Of a stretch of 64,000 nt of DNA, positions 62,528-64,000 are shown piece by piece. Under the pieces are notes generated by a model. That model searched no databases. It was not told the origin of the DNA and saw only the letters and a program-made list of their open reading frames with translations. The DNA is from Daejeonella sp. H1SJ63 (GTDB taxonomy: Bacteria > Bacteroidota > Bacteroidia > Sphingobacteriales > Sphingobacteriaceae): contig NZ_JARKMZ010000028.1 in NCBI RefSeq assembly GCF_029360775.1, positions 558,001 through 622,000 of the forward strand. Direction: 5' to 3'. The stretch's first letter is position 1, and the number at the start of each line of letters is the position of its first letter. The position numbers were made by a program, and so were the translations under genes.

Positions 62528-63028
62528 TCAGTTGATTTTTATTCCTTTATATTCTTCAGCTGCCTGGTAGTCTTTTCTCAGAGGATAACCCTCCCAATCA
62601 TCAGGTAAGAGTATTCTTCTCATATCAGGATGTCCCTCAAACCGGATTCCAACAAGGTCATAGGCTTCGCGTTCGTGCCATTCGGCGGTATGCCAAACTC
62701 CGGAAACGGAATGAAAAACAGGAAGGTTCTCCGAATTTCTGCTATGCTCCTTAACTACTTTTAAAACCAGTTGCCGGTTATAGGGAATAGAAGCAAGATG
62801 ATAAACAACAGAGAATTTATTACTCTCAATTCCATGGTCTATACCGCTCAGACATGAAAGAAAATCAAACCAGGTTTTTTCATTGTCCCTCAGTTCTTCG
62901 CATACTTTAACAATCATTTCCGGATTGATCAGTATTGCAGGCTGCAAGCCTGAAGTTTCGGCATCCATAATTGCATCTGCACCAAACTTATCAGTTAAGA
63001 GGGTCTTTATTTCATCAAAAGTCATCAT
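62528..63028 (-). CDS. nuoC: NADH-quinone oxidoreductase subunit C
   Basis: 30-kDa-type subunit of complex I, 166 aa. The segment [17 protein letters not shown] and the C-terminal [34 protein letters not shown]-type region (here [17 protein letters not shown]...) match the family. It precedes nuoD by 26 bases on the same strand. The start follows pdxH by 4 bases, so pdxH, nuoC and nuoD form one transcript. No nuoA or nuoB is seen nearby. Confidence 0.97.
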   Translation of the reverse strand: MMTFDEIKTLLTDKFGADAIMDAETSGLQPAILINPEMIVKVCEELRDNEKTWFDFLSCLSGIDHGIESNKFSVVYHLASIPYNRQLVLKVVKEHSRNSENLPVFHSVSGVWHTAEWHEREAYDLVGIRFEGHPDMRRILLPDDWEGYPLRKDYQAAEEYKGIKIN

Positions 63029-63032
63029 GCAA

Positions 63033-63686
63033 TCAGGGTGCCAGACGGACTATTTTCCAGCTTTGTTTATCTGCTTTTTTATACACAATTCTGTCATGCA
63101 ATCTGCTCGGGCGTCCCTGCCAGAATTCAATAACCTGTGGTTTTACAAGGTAACCACCCCAGTGTGCAGGCTTAGGTATCGGTTTATCTGCATAGCGCAA
63201 TTCCGCTTCCTTCCAGTTTTGTTCAAGTTCATCTTTGGTTTCAATAACCTGGCTTTGAGGTGAAACAAGCGCACCAATACGGCTTTCTTTTGGTCTGCTG
63301 TTAAAGTAACGTTCAGATTCTTCTTTGCTAAGCTTCTCCACAGTTCCCTCAATACGAACCTGACGTCCGAGTTCAGCCCAGTGAAAGACCAGTGCAACAA
63401 CCGGATTTTTGGCAATTTCCTTGCCTTTTGCACTCAGATAATTACTGTAAAACAAGAAACCGCGGTCTTCATATCCTTTTAATAAGACAATACGCGCGCT
63501 CGGCTTCCGGTCAATGCTGGTTGTTGCAAGGGTCATCGCATTCGGCTCATAAATGCCCGCATCCATTGCCTCTTTGAACCATTTACCAAATTGCTTGATA
63601 GGATCTTTTGCGACGTCTCTTTTGGATAGTTTTTCAGAACTGTATTCCTGACGAAGATTCTCTATTGTTTCTTTCTTTACTGACAT
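63033..63686 (-). CDS. pdxH: pyridoxamine/pyridoxine 5'-phosphate oxidase
   Basis: FMN-dependent oxidase that makes PLP, 217 aa. Family segments include DPIKQFGKWFKEAMDAGIYEPNAM, RIVLLKGYEDRGFLFYSNY and the FMN-binding RQVRIEGTVEKLSKEESERYFNSRP, ending with the conserved RLHDRIVY...WKIVRLAP. It starts a minus-strand unit with nuoC. PLP supply is needed for the SelA-like enzyme of the left block, but the genes are 40 kb apart and no direct link is visible. Confidence 0.97.
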   Translation of the reverse strand: MSVKKETIENLRQEYSSEKLSKRDVAKDPIKQFGKWFKEAMDAGIYEPNAMTLATTSIDRKPSARIVLLKGYEDRGFLFYSNYLSAKGKEIAKNPVVALVFHWAELGRQVRIEGTVEKLSKEESERYFNSRPKESRIGALVSPQSQVIETKDELEQNWKEAELRYADKPIPKPAHWGGYLVKPQVIEFWQGRPSRLHDRIVYKKADKQSWKIVRLAP

Positions 63687-63827
63687 ACTGAGTTTTTATA
63701 ATCTAAAATGGAACAGATGTTATCTATAATGCAAACTTAACAAATGCACCTTGTATTCTCTCATTTCAATTATTATTAGCCTTATTTTGTAAATTAGTAT
63801 GACAATAAACTTATCAAACCATTGAAT

Positions 63828-64000
63828 ATGTTAAGTCCTGTAAAACCTAAAAGTGGGAATCTGCTTGTTTCAGAGCCATTTATGCTGGATCCAAACTTTA
63901 AAAGGTCAGTAGTACTGCTGGTAGAATATGAAACTGCCGGCGCTGTTGGTTTTGTGTTGAATCAGCCCAGCAACCTGTTGCTCAATGATCTGATCGAAGG
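63828..64000 (+). CDS. YqgE/AlgH family protein (3' partial)
   Basis: Start of a YqgE/AlgH-type protein, cut by the right edge after about 57 residues. The N-terminal sequence contains SGNLLVSEPFMLDPNFKRSVV and VEYETAGAVGFVLNQPS, both characteristic of the family, whose function is unclear. The ATG at 63828 is the first in the frame. Divergently oriented from pdxH, with about 140 bases between the starts. Confidence 0.9.
   Translation, partial: MLSPVKPKSGNLLVSEPFMLDPNFKRSVVLLVEYETAGAVGFVLNQPSNLLLNDLIE

Overview
The window looks like a chromosomal segment of a member of the Bacteroidota, most likely a Sphingobacteriaceae-type organism (Pedobacter and relatives). The evidence is a SusC/SusD pair, AT-rich DNA, A-rich leaders without clear Shine-Dalgarno sites, several TTG starts, candidate -7 boxes of the form TAnnTTTG, and housekeeping genes (yidC, pyrG, lgt, purB, nuoCD) with Bacteroidota-like features. 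Genus and family are inference; no database search was run. I see no rRNA, tRNA, CRISPR array, phage or insertion sequence.

Region 1 (1 to about 32 kb, every gene on the + strand) is a large catabolic locus. It holds two tandem exported amidohydrolases (the first cut by the window edge), an exported sulfatase, a Tat-type acid-sugar dehydratase of the enolase superfamily, a sialidase-like lipoprotein, cytoplasmic DgoK kinase and KDPG/KDPGal aldolase, an ExuT-like MFS transporter and an exported RraA-like protein. These are followed by TMEM220, SusC and SusD, a giant VCBS/UnbV lipoprotein, a cytochrome c-PQQ dehydrogenase fusion, a Tat-type SelA/DgaE-like PLP enzyme, a vanadium-haloperoxidase-like lipoprotein and a cytochrome c lipoprotein. 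The last part has an exported SMP-30 lactonase, a Tat-type RidA, a second cytochrome c and a split PQQ dehydrogenase, a second RraA-like protein, a BASS-family symporter and an exported NTF2-like protein.

The parts fit an extracytoplasmic oxidative route for (amino) sugars. Desulfation, PQQ/cytochrome oxidation to a lactone, lactone hydrolysis, deacylation, and PLP-dependent ammonia elimination helped by RidA (or dehydration by the enolase-family enzyme) would give a 2-keto-3-deoxy-aldonate. That product would be imported, phosphorylated and cleaved in the cytoplasm. The order is inference from families and signal peptides, and it is the most interesting hypothesis here.

Region 2 (32 to 52.4 kb) is mostly housekeeping: HAD phosphatase, lipoprotein, yidC and pyrG (minus), RhlE-type helicase, aldose-1-epimerase-like protein, a YncE/phosphoesterase fusion and a methyltransferase (minus), DUF2130, a degenerate DEAD-box-like protein, ubiX, mtaB, lgt, an inositol-monophosphatase-family protein, a haem-binding protein, an Nfu-type Fe-S protein and purB. 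Region 3 (52.5 to 59.2 kb) is a TetR-TolC-MFP-RND efflux operon. Region 4 (59.2 to 64 kb) has a repeat-rich small lipoprotein, a sigma factor followed by a protein joining an anti-sigma-like N terminus to a trypsin-like protease, a pdxH-nuoC-nuoD unit on the minus strand, and the start of a YqgE/AlgH gene. Many convergent or unit ends carry clear hairpin terminators.
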